DNA of 7,306 bases. It comes from JBFWQM01 sp050249455. GTDB taxonomy: Bacteria > Pseudomonadota > Alphaproteobacteria > MPNO01 > VGEU01. The translations under genes were made by a program, and so were the position numbers. Within the stretch, counting starts at the first letter, position 1. Every line of letters starts with the position of its first letter. Shown piece after piece: positions 5,877 through 7,306 of the stretch. The stretch spans positions 1 through 7,306 of the forward strand of contig JBFWQM010000255.1 of the NCBI GenBank assembly GCA_050249455.1, in the 5' to 3' direction. The notes under the pieces were generated by a model. That model had not been told where the DNA came from and made no database searches. It saw nothing but the letters and a program-made list of their open reading frames with translations.

Positions 5877-7306
5877 ATGGCTGCGATCAAGCGGTACGAG
5901 ACGGACGTGGCGATCATCGGCTCCGGCGGCGCCGGCATCGCCGCGGGGATCGAGGCGCGCGACGCCGGGGCGCGCGCCATCGCCTTCGAGCTGGCGGCCG
6001 AGCCGGGCGGTTCGGCGATCATCTCCGGCGGCGGCTGCTTCATCGTCGGCTCGCCGCTGCAGAAGGAGGCCGGGATCGAGGACACCCCCGACCTCGCGTT
6101 CGAGGACTGGATGAAATGGGGCGGCCCGTCGGCGGATGCGGTGTGGGCGCGCTACTACATCGAGCACACCCTGCACGACCTCTACCACTGGGCCGAGGGC
6201 CTGGGCGTGCGCTGGGTCGACATGAAGCCGCAGGAAGGCAACTCGGTGCTGCGCTGGACCCGGCCGGACCGCAACGGCCTGGGCCTGATGACGCACCTGA
6301 TCGAGGGCTTCACCAGGCGCGGCGGCGAGATCGTGTTCAACGCCGAGATCACCCATTTGATGCGCGACGGCGACCGCGTCGTCGGGCTGGAGGGCAAGGA
6401 CACGCGCACCGGCGAGCCGATCGCCGTCTCCGCCCGCGCGGTGGTGATCGCCGCAGGCGGCTTCAACTCCAACCTCGACATGGTGCTGGAGGTGAAGCCC
6501 GAGCTCGGCAACGACCGGGTGATGGAAGGCTCCGGCCGGGGCTCGGTCGGCAGCGGGCTGAAGCTGGCGCGCCAGGTCGGCGCCTATGTCACTCACCTCG
6601 ACCACGTCTGGTTCTACGTCTACGCCACGCCCGACTACCGCGACCCGCGGCAGCGCCGCGGCCTCGTTTTCCGCCAGGCGCCCGGCTACATCTGGGTCAA
6701 CCAGCAGGGCCGGCGCTTCCACAACGAGGCGCTGTCGGGCGGCAACTCGGCGAGCCCGGCGCTGCTGGCGCAGAACCCGCGCCACGCCTGGGCGATCGTC
6801 GATACGCCGATGGTCGCGAACATGGAGATCGCCGACCCCTATTACCGCGACGGCGACAAGACGGTGCGCGCCAAGGTGCAGGAGCTGCTCGACAGCTCGC
6901 CGTTCATCAAGAAGGCCGACACCTTGGCGGCGCTGGCGCGCGCCATCGACGTCGACCCGGACGTCTTCGCGGACACGGTGCGGCGCTACAACAAGGCATT
7001 CGACGACGGGCTCGCCAACGACCCCGACTTCGGCAAGCCGCTCGACGCGTCGAAGCGGTTCGACACCCCGCCCTACTACGCGATCCAGATTTTCCCGCTG
7101 GCGCGCAAGAACTTCGGCGGCATCAAGACCGACCTGCAGTGCCGCGCGCTCGACAAGCACTTCGAGCCGATCGCCGGCCTGTTCGCCGCGGGCGAGGCGG
7201 CCGGCATGGCCGGCGGCCACATCAACGGCCGCGCCGGCCTGGAAGGCACCATGCTGGGCCCCTCCGTCTTCAGCGGCCGGGTCGCCGGCGGCTGGGCCGC
7301 CCGCGA
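5877..7306 (+). CDS. FAD-dependent oxidoreductase, fumarate reductase / 3-ketosteroid dehydrogenase superfamily (3' truncated)
   Basis: The frame is open from ATG 5877 to the window edge, giving about 476 residues; only a short C-terminus should be missing. A strong ribosome site, AGGGGAG (5861-5867), lies 9 bases upstream. Residues 10-20 (DVAIIGSGGAG) are the FAD-binding Rossmann motif, with E38 at the end of the second strand as the likely ribose ligand, then EPGGSAIISGGG (42-53), a second FAD contact typical of this superfamily. VVIAAGGFN and RRFHNE are further family marks, and the C-terminal part has KNFGGIKTD and GLFAAGEAAG followed by GGHINGRAGLEGTMLGP (H448, R452). No signal peptide or haem motif is visible, so it is probably a soluble cytoplasmic enzyme oxidising or reducing a C-C bond next to a carbonyl or carboxylate. 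The last motif differs from the NRLGGNA form of fumarate reductases, so the substrate is uncertain. It is transcribed away from the OsmC gene. Confidence 0.9.
   Translation, partial: MAAIKRYETDVAIIGSGGAGIAAGIEARDAGARAIAFELAAEPGGSAIISGGGCFIVGSPLQKEAGIEDTPDLAFEDWMKWGGPSADAVWARYYIEHTLHDLYHWAEGLGVRWVDMKPQEGNSVLRWTRPDRNGLGLMTHLIEGFTRRGGEIVFNAEITHLMRDGDRVVGLEGKDTRTGEPIAVSARAVVIAAGGFNSNLDMVLEVKPELGNDRVMEGSGRGSVGSGLKLARQVGAYVTHLDHVWFYVYATPDYRDPRQRRGLVFRQAPGYIWVNQQGRRFHNEALSGGNSASPALLAQNPRHAWAIVDTPMVANMEIADPYYRDGDKTVRAKVQELLDSSPFIKKADTLAALARAIDVDPDVFADTVRRYNKAFDDGLANDPDFGKPLDASKRFDTPPYYAIQIFPLARKNFGGIKTDLQCRALDKHFEPIAGLFAAGEAAGMAGGHINGRAGLEGTMLGPSVFSGRVAGGWAAR

Noticed and set aside
5772..7220. Minus-strand open frame of 482 codons opposite the FAD enzyme
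   Set aside because: The plus strand carries an intact FAD-binding motif, a strong ribosome site and the full family pattern; the antisense frame has none.

Overview
This is a GC-rich window (by eye about 70 % GC, with strong G/C preference at third codon positions) from what looks like a proteobacterial chromosome. The high GC, the Shine-Dalgarno-type leaders and the GC-rich dispersed-repeat-like hairpin suggest an alphaproteobacterium, but nothing here fixes the taxon. Coding density is high. There are six genes, two of them cut by the window edges, and no RNA genes, CRISPR arrays, transposases or other mobile elements were seen.

Bases 1-5087 (+ strand) hold a tight run of four genes separated by 30, 16 and 10 bases, almost certainly the end of one operon whose start lies upstream. 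In order they are: the C-terminal half of a molybdopterin (DMSO-reductase superfamily) catalytic subunit; its partner, an iron-sulfur subunit with 16 cluster cysteines and a C-terminal beta-sandwich domain; a crotonase-fold (enoyl-CoA hydratase/isomerase family) enzyme; and a fused NDP-forming acyl-CoA synthetase that starts at GTG. The first two most resemble the two subunits of pyrogallol-phloroglucinol transhydroxylase and resorcinol hydroxylase, cytoplasmic Mo enzymes that move or add ring hydroxyls in anaerobic breakdown of polyhydroxylated aromatics. The last two would activate an acid to its CoA ester and process that ester. The likely reading is a catabolic operon for a hydroxylated aromatic or a ring-cleavage acid; the exact substrate is not readable from this window.

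Bases 5088-5189 are a convergent intergenic stretch with two stem-loops, one short and perfect and one long, imperfect and C/G-rich. They probably terminate the operon and perhaps the facing gene. Bases 5190-5717 (- strand) encode an OsmC/Ohr-family protein with both redox cysteines. Bases 5718-5876 are a divergent intergenic region with a possible -10 box and a small palindrome. From 5877 to the right edge (+ strand) runs a large FAD-dependent oxidoreductase of the fumarate reductase/3-ketosteroid dehydrogenase superfamily, open at its 3' end, with a non-standard C-terminal active-site motif. It may add a redox step to the same metabolism, but its link to the operon rests on proximity only.
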